DNA from: Trichobilharzia regenti
Lineage: Eukaryota > Platyhelminthes > Trematoda > Strigeidida > Schistosomatidae
Assembly (NCBI GenBank): GCA_944472135.2
Contig: OX235263.1
Coordinates: 28,759,379 to 28,823,378 of the forward strand
Reading direction: 5' to 3'
DNA length: 64,000 nucleotides
The notes beneath the pieces were generated by a model, which searched no databases, was not told the DNA's origin, and saw nothing but the letters and a program-made list of their open reading frames with translations. Made by a program: the position numbers and the translations under genes. Below are positions 45,894-57,835 of the stretch, in pieces; position 1 is the first letter of the stretch; each line of letters begins with the position of its first letter.

Positions 45894-46204
45894 CCTTTGA
45901 TATTTGGTTTGAACGATCTTCATTGTTATTGAATTGAATTTTTGATTTTCCCGTCGATTGTATACTGATCTTCATTGTTATTTTGACTTTCAATATGTCC
46001 TTTTAAGTTGAACTAAGTCTATATTTTTCTCACCCCCTAATTCTTTGTTATATATATGCTGAGATTTTGTAAATTCCGGTTTAATAATACTTTGAGAAAG
46101 CTATTAGCGTTAAATAGCGAAACGCCAGTAAAAACAATCTCGTTTTGTTTTTTCATTCATTGGGAAATACAAAAACCTCTATTATAAAACAATTATTTAA
46201 GTTA
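45894..46204. other. No gene seen; short Sm-alpha-like end
   Basis: The string tttttgattttcccgtcgattg at 45939-45960 matches the ends of the element at 54.04-54.2 kb. Confidence 0.5.
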
Positions 46205-46432
46205 AGGTTAATTTGCATTTCCCGTTGGCTAATTATGTTCAGCTGAAATGCTCAATCGCTGTTGACATGTCAGCACCTAGTAAGCGGCTTCAACAATGTC
46301 TAAGGTTTAATATGAAGTTATTTTCTTTGATGGCGTGTCCCGGTGGAATCCTATTTGGGATTCATCATCTGAATGTACCTACATTCCCAGCGAGTAATAG
46401 TGTTCCCAATGAGACTTGAACCCTGTAACCAT
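46205..46432 (-). repeat. Sm-alpha-type SINE relic
   Basis: The plus strand shows catttcccgttggc, gttgacatgtcagcacc, caacaatgtctaagg, ggtggaatcct and gggattcatcatctg, the reverse of the Sm-alpha order. The minus strand keeps gatgatgaatcccaaata and a B-box-like gggttcaagtc. The hammerhead core is not conserved. Confidence 0.7.
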
Positions 46433-46499
46433 CTTTTAAAACACCAAAGTATAGATAGTGCTGTGGAATCTAAGAGGCACATTTCTAGTCTCTAGTCTG

Positions 46500-46590
46500 A
46501 GAACATTATCCACCGAGAATGCAGATACAACCAGATGATGAGCCTCAAGTAAGACGAAGTGTATATCCCGGATACCAACAAGGAAAATAA
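46500..46590 (+). repeat. Sm-alpha-type SINE fragment, hammerhead remnant
   Basis: Contains ccagatgatgagcctc, aagtaagacgaag and cccggatacc, a degenerate Sm-alpha hammerhead region (C3 to A, stem II broken). Confidence 0.6.
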
Positions 46591-46732
46591 TCTACAGGAG
46601 CAAATCTAACTATATCGTTATAAAAATTCAAATTTAAGAGATTATCCCCGTATATTTAAATCGAATCGGTTTGTCGAAGACATGGGGACGTAATGCAGAG
46701 GAATTCTGTTTGGATTTTCCTACCTAATTTTA

Positions 46733-46912
46733 GTTTTTGATTACAGCTTCATTCTACACTGTATTTTTGGTGCAAGTATGGAATTTTTAGCAGGTGATAT
46801 CGGTAGCCCAAATTTTGCAGGCCGACCATAGATATCAGGTGTGCGTCTGCGGGGGATCGAATCTTGGACCATGTGCATAGTCGGCGAGAGTCCTAACCAC
46901 TGTGCCAACGAC
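46733..46912 (-). repeat. tRNA-headed SINE (family 1)
   Basis: The reverse of the family 1 body: ttgattacagcttcattc, agtatggaatttttagca, ccaaattttgcaggc, and a head with ggatcgaatcttgg and aaccactgtgcca. Confidence 0.85.
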
Positions 46913-48550
46913 TTTTTTCATCGTACTCTGTTTGCACAATATAATTATAATGAATGATTAATCCCGATAATTAAAGTAGAGAAACAGTCTGCATGGAACA
47001 TGTGTTCATTATGTGTCTGTTCGTATCTCTACCAACCAAACAACAGTTACCATAAGAATATTTCACTAGGTCAGACCACATCATATATATATATATATAA
47101 ATATGATTTGGGTGTTGTTCACCTGCCTAGACATCTGTTCTTCTGGTTGAATGACTCATCAATTCACAAAATCCACCAATTTTCATGAACAGATTGTACT
47201 GACTGTATGTCACACATTTAAAAAAAAAGAAAAACCTTCACTCAAAGTCTAAAATTTCAAAATGTTTTATTATAATTCCATGTTGCCATCCTAATTACAA
47301 CCATCAGAAAGGAGAAGTACACTGTCAGCATATTCTTCTTCTTCTTTATGTGTGTGTGTGTATGTGAAAGTGGGTATTAAAGTCTGTGTGCAAGAGATGA
47401 AAGCATGCATTGTTCTCCCAGGTTTTCATCTATCCCCCATTATTATCCCTATCTAGTGACCTTAAAAATTGGTTTGATCATTGAAACACAAAAGAAGAGG
47501 AGGTTCGTTGATCCGATTTCATGTGCTTCTATGTGTGTGTGTGTGTGTTTGGGTGCAAATAAATTTACCTGCAGCTTGCTTGCTTTCAGAGTATACACAC
47601 ACACATATCTCTGTGTGTGCATCCGTGTGTATGTGTGTGTGAGTGAGTGACTGAATGACTATGAAGAGGTGTATGAATTAGTAGATACTTAAATCAGGTC
47701 AATGTTCAAATCAGCATGAGGGTTGTTACCCCTTTTCAATCAATTTAATACCACCTTCCTTGAAAGGAGATTTGTGAAGTATAAACAAAACAACAACAAA
47801 AAGAAAGAAGGAAAAGAGGAGTGTAGACGTTTCCTTTCATTTCTTCTTCTTCACTATCTTACAGAACAGGATATTGTGATAAGCAACGGGAGAGCTTCAT
47901 TTTTCCAACAACTATAGGTAGATAGATAGTTGAACAAAAATTTAAGCAAACAATAAATAAACACTTAAACTTCTTGATGGGAAAATATGAGAAATTAGAA
48001 CAAAATGAAATTTTGTTTGAAGTCAACATCTCTTTGTCTTCTGAGGTGGAAATTTTCCTACAATCTGATCTTAATGTTTTAATGATTATATTCTCCAGCT
48101 TTTATTTATACGGAAATTGCGTGTAATCATTCTAATTTTTTTTTTAATATGTATATATTGACAGGAAACTTTTGAAAGTTCTTTATTAATTAAGTTTGAA
48201 TACATTTGTGCAGGCTGAACTCAGTATATCACACACACACACAGACATATACACACACAAGGATTGAGAAAAAGGTGTGTTAATAAATTTTCCCCGAGCT
48301 CTTCACATATCTACTTTATGAAATAGTTCAATTTTCAGATAATCAGTTTGTGAGGGGAGAAATATTAACAAGCATAGAATGTTAGAGAACTATTTCATAC
48401 CAGATGGGAATATTTTGTAAATCTAAGCCAAAAACAGACTGACAACGTCTTGAACCCTGGACATTGAGTTGCCAGAAAAATACACTGCATTTCGGTTGCA
48501 TCAATCCATCATCAATGGACTAATTGTTAACAAAATCTTAGCACATATAT
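46913..48550. other. No gene seen; several microsatellites
   Basis: AT run at 47083-47098, GT/CA runs at 47348-47364, 47530-47550, 47590-47645 and 48230-48262, and an A run at 47220. The open frames in this stretch follow these runs. Confidence 0.6.
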
Positions 48551-48554
48551 ACAA

Positions 48555-48985
48555 AAGACTCATGTGGCACTTGTCAGCCTACGCCATCTATGGTGTGTAT
48601 ACTGCTCCGTAGTTCACTCTGTCCTCCTGTGAGACATGGCCAATGAAAGTAGAAGATATGAAAAGGCTGTCTTTGAGCCCACTGGTTTGCTTCCTTTCTC
48701 TAGTGTTAAGTGGTATATTGCGGTGAATAATACTGAAGGTAGGCATAGATTATTACGTAAGGAGGGCAAGTCAGTCGAAGAAGTTGTGAGGTTACATCGA
48801 CTGAGAATACAAGGGCACTTGCTACGCACACGGAACCGTCAGCTTCTTCGACGAATAATGTTAGCTAACATAGGATTAAGTTGGAAAAGAGTTAAGGGTG
48901 ATCAAATCACAGCCTGGCATCAATCCATGGCTACTGGTTTGAGCCAATCAAATATGGAGGTGTATACTGCCTGGTCCTTGTGATT
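48555..48985 (+). mobile_element. RTE family B relic (C-terminal region)
   Basis: Broken frames give GVYCSVVHSVLL, then RYEKA and VKWYIAVNNTEGRHRLL, KEGKSVEEVVRLHRLRIQGH, LLRTRNRQLLRRIMLANIGL and AWHQSMATGLS, in the same order as the B copies at 19.6 and 50.3 kb. Strongly diverged. Confidence 0.75.
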
Positions 48986-49214
48986 CTAAGGACCAATAAC
49001 TGAAGACTGTTAATAATATACCTCAAAATCGTCCTCAGTGGCTTAGATTTATTCACCCTTTGCAATCTCCCGGATCCCTTAAACCCTTAAGTTTTCCATG
49101 TTACTACTCTTCTCCTGTATATTTCTGCCCATTATAGAACAAGTAAATAACATTTCTTTTCAAGTTTTACACTTTCGACAGACCTCAAGGTAGGTTTCTT
49201 CATGAGGCGAAATA

Positions 49215-49440
49215 AGTTAGAGAACCACCGAAGCACCGAAAGTGTAGAAAGTGCATCCCAACCAACCCGGCGGCTGAATACTAACGTAGTCACTTCGTGA
49301 AGTGACTGTCTTAAATTTGATCACTGATGAGATCATGGGTGTGTGCTACTGGAGAATCCCGAAATAGGTGGAACTATATGGAACCAGTGTTCTCTGGTTT
49401 TCTTTGGTTCTTTAATTAACCTCACTTTGTGACGAAATCT
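49215..49440 (+). repeat. Diverged SINE family 2-like copy
   Basis: gttagagaaccaccgaag appears inverted on the left. On the right are ctactggagaatcccgaaataggtggaac and ggttctttaattaacctc in forward order. The tRNA-like head is poorly kept. Confidence 0.4.
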
Positions 49441-50270
49441 ATCTTTTTATTTTTAATGTTATACTACTTAATGCTATATTCTTTTCCCTATTGATCATAT
49501 TCAATTTAATATAATCCAGCTATTGAATTTGTCATGGTAATTAATGATTTTGATCAAAGAAAGGACAGCAAAAACATTAATTTCAACTCATTTCTATGGC
49601 TTATGGATCCTCTTTCTTTAACAAATCCTGAGAATTACACGTTCTAATGTTGAACAGACTCTATTATACACTTCATGATGGTGTAATTTAAAATGGCGAT
49701 TAGAACAGGGTTCAATGTTCAATTATTATAGTTAATTCTTTAAAAGCTATGTAGTGATGGAAACGTTTTCAATTATTTAGTAAGTGTATCGTACTGCTGC
49801 GTACTCATTCACTGAAAGCTTTCAACCTTTATTTCTAAATACAAAGTGCTTTCAAAATCAACTTCCTAAAGTGTTTATGGGGAGTTCATAGTGGTGTTAT
49901 CTCTAAAACTAGCTATTAAAAGCATTCACTTGAAATAATGAAGAAAATTTATACCTCAAACGGATGACTCTGAAGTGCTGAAGGGGTTCAATAGAAGAAG
50001 GACAATAGAAGTTTCTCGGTTAAATCACCAATTTATTTTAAGCTAGCAAGTGATAGTGGTTGATATGAGTGATCTGCAATTACTCATACCATTCAAGAGT
50101 ATTATATCACTGTTAAATCATTCATCTTAGAGAATATGACAATACCACCCACCAACCAAAAAAAGTGGTCATCTTTACCCTCCTTGTAAACCTAAAATTA
50201 TTATTATTTTGACTAATTATGCCTTAGTAAAAGTATTGTTTAAAGTCAAACGTTTACTTTTTAGATAGTC
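49441..50270. other. No gene seen
   Basis: AT-rich, without recognised motifs. Confidence 0.55.
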
Positions 50271-50274
50271 TACC

Positions 50275-51965
50275 TGTTTTATACATAGAACTTTGCACCG
50301 ATGTGCGGAAGTTCAAGTCGCCCCACCTCCCCCTTGTAGCACACAAAGCAAGAGAACAAAGTACAGGAAATGCATAATAGAGACAGTAAACAGAGGTGTC
50401 AGACAAAGGAATAGTAGTAACGAAGAACAAAACAGTTTCATTGGAAATCATAAGACACAAGAAGTGGATGCATCAGCACCAGCCATTGTGAACGATCTCT
50501 TTGAGCCATGTCACCAATTGTTTCCAACCATTGGCTTTTACCGTCCCGGGGACCCCAACCAGACAGGAAGTCTACACCTTCCCACGTGGCTGGCTTAAAC
50601 TAACTGTTGTGGATTTCATTGACTGGTTCCAAGTTTTTGTTTGACCCCAGGTAGCGCTTTTCCAGCCTGACCCTGTATCCGCTAACATTGCCCATTGTCG
50701 AGGGAGGCGATGACTAGGCGTGCATACGTAACACATGTCCTAACCATCTCAATCTTTGTAACTTCACAACTTCATCGATTGATTTCCCCTCCTTACCTAG
50801 CACTCGACGCCTAACCTCAATATTGCTCACCTTATTATGCCACTTCACACGAGAGATAAAATTCAGGCACCTATGATTAAAGATAGCTAATCTTTCCATG
50901 TCTTCCACTCTCAGTGGCCAGGTCTCACAGCCATAAAGGAGGATGGAGCAGACTACCAAGCAGTACACACGTCTTTTGGCTGACAGCTAGCCGGATATCA
51001 CGTCTACGCCAGAGACGGCGTAAACTGGCATATGCGAAACTAGCCCCCTGTATCCGTGCTGAGATTTCGTCAGAGATTAACCCGTTGGCACTGGCTGATG
51101 GAACTTCCCAAATAAGTGAAGCGGTCAACGTGCTCTACCACTCCACTTCCTATTTCGAATCTAGGAGTCGGTGTAGTCCAATCCTGTAACATCATCTTCC
51201 ATTTGGCGGGAGCGAATCGCATGCCAAACATTCGTAGATTGCAGATCAAGGTGTTCCGAAGACTCTGCATGTCGTCAGCGTCTTCATCTAAAAGCAGGAC
51301 TATATCATCTCCATATTCTAAGTCAACGAGATTATTCCCTGGTAACATGTCAATCCCTGAGTCGCTGAAGTGGGTCAGGGTTAAGTCCATCAGTACATCT
51401 ATGATGAAATTGAATAGAAAAGGGGATAATGGCCATCCTTGACGGACACCATTAGTCGTCACCACTTCAGATGACAACTCGCCGTAAGCCCTCACCTGGC
51501 TGCATGAGTTCCAGTAGAGTTTCTTAATCAGTGCAATATATTTTCTCGGCATTCCCTTTACTGCCAAGCATCACCAGAGAACCTCTCAGTCTACAGAATC
51601 GAATTCCGCCTCTAGGTCAAGAAATATAATGATTGTTGGACGCCGGTATGAATGCCTATGTTCTAGAATCTGTCGGAGGGTGAAGGTGTGATCAATACAC
51701 CCTCTTCCTGGTCTAAAGCCTTCCTGGCTCTCTCGTGTTTGTGCCTCCTGAGCACCACTTAGTATATGCATGATTACTGAGCCTAGGACTTTAGATACTA
51801 TATTAGTCAAGCTAATCCCTCTGTGATTATCACAAGAAGACTTGTCTCCCTTCTTGTATATGGGGATAATCAGTGGCTTGCACCAACTCGATGGGACTTC
51901 TTCTGATTCCCAGACGCTGCCTAGAACCTCAGTTAATGCAGATAGTTGGAAGCGATCGGCAGGAA
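50275..51965 (-). mobile_element. RTE family B copy with most of the RT domain, frameshifted
   Basis: Read down from 51965: EVLGSVWESEEVPSSWCKPL, IIPIYKKGDKSSCDNHRG, EGFRPGRGCIDHTFTLRQIL, FLDLEAEFDSVD (RT domain A with Asp), a stop, then NGVRQGWPLSPFLFNFIIDV (domain B), LEYGDDIVLL (the catalytic YxDD box as YGDD), FTYLGSSIS, and in other frames RDIRLA, ETWPLRVEDMERL, FNHRCLNFISRVKWHN, LRWLGHVLRMHA. The 3' tail (50275-50650) equals that at 14.6 and 19.6 kb. The endonuclease is lost by 5' truncation. At least one stop and two frameshifts make it inactive. It is the best RT in the window. Confidence 0.9.
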
Positions 51966-52380
51966 GCCTTGGATCTAGGTTTCGTACTCGTTGTCACTTG
52001 TCAACAAGGCTTATTTGTAATCTTGAAGGAACATTGGTTACTACCTGGTGTCCAATTAAAGTACCTCATACAGTCCTACAGGAGGTCAACTGTGAGTCTG
52101 ATTGCAGCACTGGGGGACACGGGTTCCGATCTCAGGGAGGATATTACTCCTTAAAGATTATAGATTGCTGACGAATGCCAACAAGCACAAAACCTAGGTC
52201 TAAGGCTTCCTGCCGCTTGTTTCCAATTATCTAATAACAACATTTCAAAGTGGAATGTAATGGCGAGGCACCTAGTGACATGGTCGCTACATCGAAAACT
52301 TGACTGATATAATTCAGTCTAAACCAAGAGGAGGACCATACGAATGACATTACTCACTGCCTAGTGTCCAATCAAAGTAA
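51941..52380. repeat. Inverted-repeat-bounded element next to RTE-B
   Basis: About 45-bp arms, 51941-51988 and 52187-52232, are reverse complements with several mismatches (cggcaggaagcctt shared). Downstream to 52380 the sequence matches the repeat at 13.5-13.7 kb (gactgata.aattcagtc, ctagtgtccaatcaaag). Confidence 0.65.
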
Positions 52381-52446
52381 TTATTTACTTCAAGTGTTGA
52401 TTTGTAGGGATTTGATTGGTTTCAGGATTTCATCATGAGCTGACAT

Positions 52447-52640
52447 TAGTTAGAGTCCCAGTGGCTTAATGGTATACGAGCTAGCTCGTCTTGTGACCAG
52501 AACGTCCTGGGTTCGAATACCGGTGGGTGCGTACTGATGAAGAGTCCCAAACTAGGACGAAACGGCTAGCTGTTCAGTACCCCCAGGTTGTTCAATGGTT
52601 CTCTAACTAATGTCAGCTCATGATGAAATCCTAATTATTT
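52447..52640 (+). repeat. SINE family 2, dispersed copy with hammerhead-like motif
   Basis: A-box-like gtggcttaatggtatacgag, B-box-like gggttcgaatacc. The hammerhead-like part reads GUACUG, AUGAAGA (C3 to A), GUCC-CAAACUA-GGAC, GAA, stem III from CGGCUAGCUG, and UUC. It then has ggttctctaactaatgtcag. Stem II is better paired than in the array, but the core has lost C3. Confidence 0.8.
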
Positions 52641-52644
52641 ATTT

Positions 52645-54035
52645 GTTATAAACATAACTCAGTAAGCCCTACTTAGAATAGATTACTAGACTTATTACTA
52701 CTAAAAGCGATGCAATCGACGTCAGAGTCAAATAATTTCTATCAGTTGAGGAAAATGAAGTAATTATTATAAAAGACGATTGCATGTCTTCAGTGTGTGA
52801 GCACTACTCAATTTATGTGTGTCCTAAAACAACAGTTCACTTTTCACTCATAGTGAAAGTACATACGTAGTAGAAAATATATTTTTTTACAATGTTGTAT
52901 CATAATAATCCTGGTTATTTCACTATTTTTAAATGTGTTTATGGATATGTTTGTGGGTACACACATGCACACACACACTTTATAAGTTATTCTATGGTAT
53001 CACTCCACTTTCTTGATTGCTAATCAATGAGTATTAATCACTACTAAGTTTTATTATTGTTTTCAAAGATAAAATTGAGGCGGGGATAAAATTTACTCCC
53101 GGTTACATCAAGATGAAAACAACTCACTTATTTTACGGTCCATATGATGACAACATAGAAACATGCATTACAAAATTGACTTCTATTGCAATTATGTAAT
53201 CCGCTTAGTTGTTATGCTGAAAATGTTGGGTAATTAAAGGCAAACAAAAAAAGGAATTGACGGTTTATTGTTGATAACATATATATTATGAATGAAATAT
53301 TGTATAAAGGAGAAAGGAGCTGACCATTATAATCAAGCCAAGCCAAGCCTAGAAACAGAGAATTCATTGACAATAATTAAATGCCAGCGTATAATTATTG
53401 TTATTAAGTGTGTGTGTGAACAAAACAGGCAGTCAACTATAACACGTGTAAAACCAGTATAAATCATTTATCCGATTAAATAATGTCGTATCACCAGGTT
53501 AAAGAATGTTCGGTGTATGTCAGCTTACTTTAGTGTTCCTCTTTAACCCATTAACGTTCTAATAATTGTAATAATGAATTTGAAAGCAGCAGGCTAATCA
53601 ATAGCATATAGATAGGTAGAGTAACTTCTCATGTGAGCACGAAGTATCATAAGATATCTTCTGTACATTGTCCTGTCATCGTTTGCGGTGGGCTGCAGTT
53701 CAGATAGTACTATGAAATTGGAAAGCTTCGATTGTAATTCAGTTACTCACATTGCAGAGGAAGTCACCGGCAGTAGATCTCACAAACACTTGCTATCATT
53801 GCCATGAGTGAAATGCTTATCTCCGAACTGGAGCACTTTTTACCCAGGTTGCTTAGTAAATGGTGAACAACAATCGTGTAATTCAACGATTTTACCACTT
53901 TCAATTGTTAAAACAACATAAACATCAGTATCCAGTGTCGAAGGACAATGCTGCAGTAGGCTAGTATTGACTTCTTTAGTCATATAACTGTTTTACAAAA
54001 ACCCATACAACAATCAGTATACCCTTTAATTGAAT
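52645..54035. other. No gene seen
   Basis: AT-rich, with a CA run near 52960-52978. No recognised motif. Confidence 0.55.
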
Positions 54036-54205
54036 TTTAGATTTTCCCGTCAATTGATTGGACCGAAGTGCTCGGTCGCAGGGTTGACATATCGGCTTCT
54101 TGTGCAGATACTTCGACGATGTCTGGACATGTAATCAGAAGTTAACTGGTGGATGGTAAGAGTGAGCACTTCGGTCCAATCAATCGACGGGAAAATCTCA
54201 AATTA
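54036..54205. repeat. Sm-alpha-derived inverted-repeat element, about 170 bp
   Basis: The left end (ttagattttcccgtcaattgattggaccgaagtgctc) recurs as its reverse complement at the right end (gagcacttcggtccaatcaatcgacgggaaaatc). The middle contains ttgacatatcggcttc and ggtggatggta from Sm-alpha. Confidence 0.75.
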
Positions 54206-54227
54206 AATTAAATTAATATGACCCGTT

Positions 54228-54425
54228 GCACAGGAGGTGGCTCTCGTGGCCCAAGTGGTCTAGTGGATAACGCTTTGGCGTTTGAAACTATGGACACTGG
54301 GTTCGAGCCTCGGTGGGAGCATCATCACTCACTGGGGAATGCAGGTACATCCAGATGATGAGTCCCAAATAGGACGAAATGCGCGTTATCCTGGATTTCA
54401 CTGGTAGTCACCATCCACAAACCTA
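54228..54425 (+). repeat. Sm-alpha-type SINE, tRNA-like head plus hammerhead with one core change
   Basis: The head gtggcccaagtggtctagtgg and B-box-like gggttcgagcctc are followed by catccagatgatgagtcc, caaataggacgaaatgcgcg and atcctggatttcactgg. Stem I AUCCAG/CUGGAU and stem II GUCC/GGAC pair fully. The core reads AUGAUGA in place of CUGAUGA (C3 to A), so self-cleavage is probably lost in this copy. Sm-alpha hammerheads are established in schistosomes. Confidence 0.85.
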
Positions 54426-55200
54426 CCTACCTGCCATTGATTCTTAATGATGTCTGTCGATAATGCTTTAATAATTAGCAATATTACTCGGTAAGAAAAG
54501 TGCGCTTCATATGCAGACTGAAACTTAAACGACAATTAAATGCTTCCCGATTTTCAGTGTTTTACTATCATTTCTAAAGAGGTTTCCATATTTGATATCA
54601 TTTCAAGCTAGTCACTGAAATCGCTGCAATCCATTAAAAACATACTGCATTAAGACAATAATAGTTAACATGCAGATATGTGGTTCAGCTAATTAAGTAC
54701 TTGACTTACAACCAATGGTTCCTGAATTCTAATCCTTGAACTTACTTCAGCCTGGATGACTTAGTAGTATCATAAGTTCTCACGCACTGAATTTGGCTTA
54801 CAGATTGGTACACAAGAAATATATTCCGGGTAACCGATTTCTAGAAGCTAACTTATCATGAAAACCGAAATAATAATAATGGGTGCTTTAGAAGAAATAC
54901 TGATCAGCTTAGTCACACAAATTGCGTAGATCTCGTTAAATCAGGCCATAAAGAGCAATTTTAAAGCTATTATTACTGGTTCCTAATTTGTTTTCAGAAA
55001 TCGTAACTTACTCAGATGTAGTAGATTGATTCAGTTAATCTACGCCGAAACAGAGAAAAATGGTCTTGAATGTCTCCGTTAGTCGTTAATCGTTAAGTAA
55101 CTTGAGTGTCTTTTATATTCCTAACAATTGTGTAAGACCACAAGCGTAAGACTTGTCCTAACTGTTTAATGTAACATTTTCCTGCAAATGCAATCATGAT
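54426..55200. other. No gene seen
   Basis: AT-rich, without recognised motifs. Confidence 0.55.
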
Positions 55201-55204
55201 TAGT

Positions 55205-56895
55205 ATTATTATTATTGAATTATTATTAGTTCCTTTAATTCCCAGAGGAACATAGGGCTTCAGCTGCACGTCTCCATTGCGTTCGGTTCTCTGCTAAAGT
55301 TTTCACCTGGCTCCACGTCTCCCCACATGCTTTCATCTCCTCCTCGCATCACCCTTGCACTGACGACCAACTCGCCGCCCGCTTCCCTTTCGGCCGGGTT
55401 CCACTCGAACAATGGCTTGTCTAGTGATGTCACTTGATGGTTTCCTCAGAGTATGGCCAGCCAATCCATCTCCATTTCTTCCTGCCTATTTGTTTCACAG
55501 TCGGCTCCTGCTGTGTTGGTTCGCTCATTGCCAGAGATTCCTGTCGCTGATCTTTTCTGGCCAGCCATCTGATCTTGAGTATTGAGCAAAGACAACTGTT
55601 AATGAAGGTCTGTAGTTTGTTGGAAATGCTCTTTTTGACGCGCTGGTCAAGTCTCTGATCCGTATAGTGAGTAGCACTGCCTTCACATTGGAGTTCAAAA
55701 TCCGGATCTTACTTTCATTTTGATAGTGAGTGCTGTTCATCTCCTCCACACAGACTTGAGAAAAATGAAAGCTTGTCTTGCTTTCCCGATTCTGGCTTTG
55801 ATATCCTCGTCAGTTCCGTCGGCCTGTAGTTGAAACGATGCTTCCCAGGTAGGGAAGCTATCAGGCTAAATGATAATCAGAGTTTGCACAAATCATGTCA
55901 TAAATGTTTATAAACACTGTAAAAATGTCCTGGATATATTTATATAATATGAAAAAAAGGTTATTCAGAAAAATTCATCTGCACACATTGTTTAAATAAA
56001 GCGCATTATTTCTTGTTCTCTATCTAGCCTTAACGGTCAATTTGTAATAATGGTGTGTATCGTCTGTAATAAATCTTCTTTTTATTTCTAGGTAGGTTGG
56101 TGAAGGAGGTTGTTTTTTGTTTCAGGTTCGTCCCATTTATGCTGGCTGATTGTTGTCTGTTGTTGTCGCTGTGGCTGTTGTTGCTATTGGTGTTGGCCAG
56201 GAATCTTCATCATCTCTGTTTTATCTGTGTTCACCTGAATTGAAGTCCTATCTTTGATGGTTGTTCAGCCAACTCGTTGCTTCTCACTTGCATATCTTCC
56301 AGTTTGTGGGAAATCAGACATATGTACGTCATCGGCGAAGTCCAGATCCTCCAAGTCTCTTTTTGTGTGAGTCCATTTTATGCCTGTTTCCTCGCTACCC
56401 GCTGTCTGTCGCATTATCTAATCTACTGCAATCGGGAAAATCATTGGAGATAGTAGGCAGCCTTGTCTCACTCCTGTCCTCACTTCGAAGGATTTCGTAA
56501 GTTTCCCGTTGTGGATTACTCGGAATGCAGCGTTATCGTACAATTGTTAGATGAGATGTATAATTGTCGGCGTAACCCCTTTGGTAGTAGTAGTCGCGAA
56601 TTAGTTTCCAAATGACCTCTCGATCGACGCTGCGCTGTCGAAGGCCTTTTCAAAGTCGATGAAGTTGAGTGGAGTAGAGAGGTGACTACCATTCCAAGTT
56701 ATGTTCAATGATGATCCGTAGTGTGGCGATTTGATCAATACATAACTTGTTTCTCCTGAATCCAGCCTGTTCCGGTCGAAGTTTTTCATCCGTGGTGGCG
56801 TGTTTGATTCTCTCCAGGATGATGCGGCCTAGTATTTTGCTTGGGATGGACAGGAGCATAATGCCGCACCAGTAATAGTATGGGGAAATCAATTT
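55205..56895 (-). mobile_element. RTE family A copy, RT to 3' end, interrupted by a 236-bp insert
   Basis: The 3' end lies at 55205-55260 (TAA-type tail, cccagaggaacatagggctt). Minus frames give GRIILERIKHATTDEKLRPE, QAGFRRNKLCIDQIATLRII, LNFIDFEKAFDS (RT domain A with Asp), and near the 3' side WPEKISDRNLWQ. The insert at 55854-56089 separates the two parts. Stops and frameshifts are present. It is the best preserved family A RT start in the window. Confidence 0.85.
55854..56089. repeat. 236-bp AT-rich insert in RTE-A with 7-bp direct repeat
   Basis: Bounded by AGGTAGG at 55847-55853 and 56090-56096. The uninterrupted relative at 29.97 kb reads cttcccaggtaggtaggtt. The insert has no open frame or known motif. 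Confidence 0.65.
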
Positions 56896-56899
56896 TCTG

Positions 56900-57430
56900 A
56901 AATCTGATCATTATGTTTCACAGAAAGAACAATAAATAAACTAATTTGAAACAGTTAGAAATTGTTTTGGTAATCATACCTTGAAGAAATTTAACATCAT
57001 CCATTGTCGAAATTGCATTTCTTTTAAAAAAAAGTATTGTCAGAGTAAAAGTTCATACCATTTCCTGTTGTGTTATCTCACATATCATGTTGTGTCATGA
57101 ATTCTTCAAGTATTGTTTACCAATATCAAATTATGTGTGTCAAATAATAAAACCATTTTAATAATAATAATAATAATAATAATAATAGGGTATAATTTGT
57201 AAAAACCAAACATGTACTAACCAGCTGCCTAACTTCAAAAGAATTGTTAGATTAAAACAATAAGAGAAAGAGCAAAAGATTAAAATGAGCTGTTACATTG
57301 TAAATGTTTAGCTCATTTTAAATTTGATTAGTAAAAAAAGTAATAGTTGTAAATCAAAGCAGTCCTTTTAGATGAGTAATAGGATTGAATTATGGATTAA
57401 TCCTGTTATTATCATCTCTACTATAATTTA
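56900..57430. other. No gene seen; (AAT)n run
   Basis: AT-rich, with an ATA/AAT trinucleotide run at 57161-57187. Confidence 0.6.
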
Positions 57431-57431
57431 T

Positions 57432-57835
57432 GATTATTATTATTGTGCCCTTGGATTCCTAGTGGAACATAGGGCTTCAACTGCACGTCTCCACTTGCCA
57501 CTTCTGTCTTCCTTCTGCTGTATTTTTCACTTGCATCTATCCATGTTAGTCCATACTGTTTCAACTCACCTTTTCACATAATCTCCTCCATGTCATCCTT
57601 GCACTGATGTCCCACACGCCGCTTCCCTTTCGGCTTCCACTCGAGGGCTTGACGCGCGATGTCACCCAGCGGTCTCCTCAGCGAGTGTCCAATCCATCTC
57701 CACTTTCTCCTGCATATTTGCTGGATGATTGGTTCTTGTTTTGTTTGTTCACATAGTTCCTTGTTGGTGATTCTTTCCGGCCATCTGATCTTTAGTATAG
57801 AGCGAAGCCAGTTACTAACCTGTAGTTAACCCAGA
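57432..57835 (-). mobile_element. RTE family A copy, 3' end only
   Basis: Starts on the plus strand with attattattattgtgccc and ctagtggaacatagggcttc and ends near 57835. It covers the post-RT region, more diverged than the 29.4 and 55.2 kb copies. Confidence 0.8.

Noticed and set aside
47330..47660. 81-codon open frame rich in Cys and Val
   Set aside because: It arises from GT/CA microsatellites.
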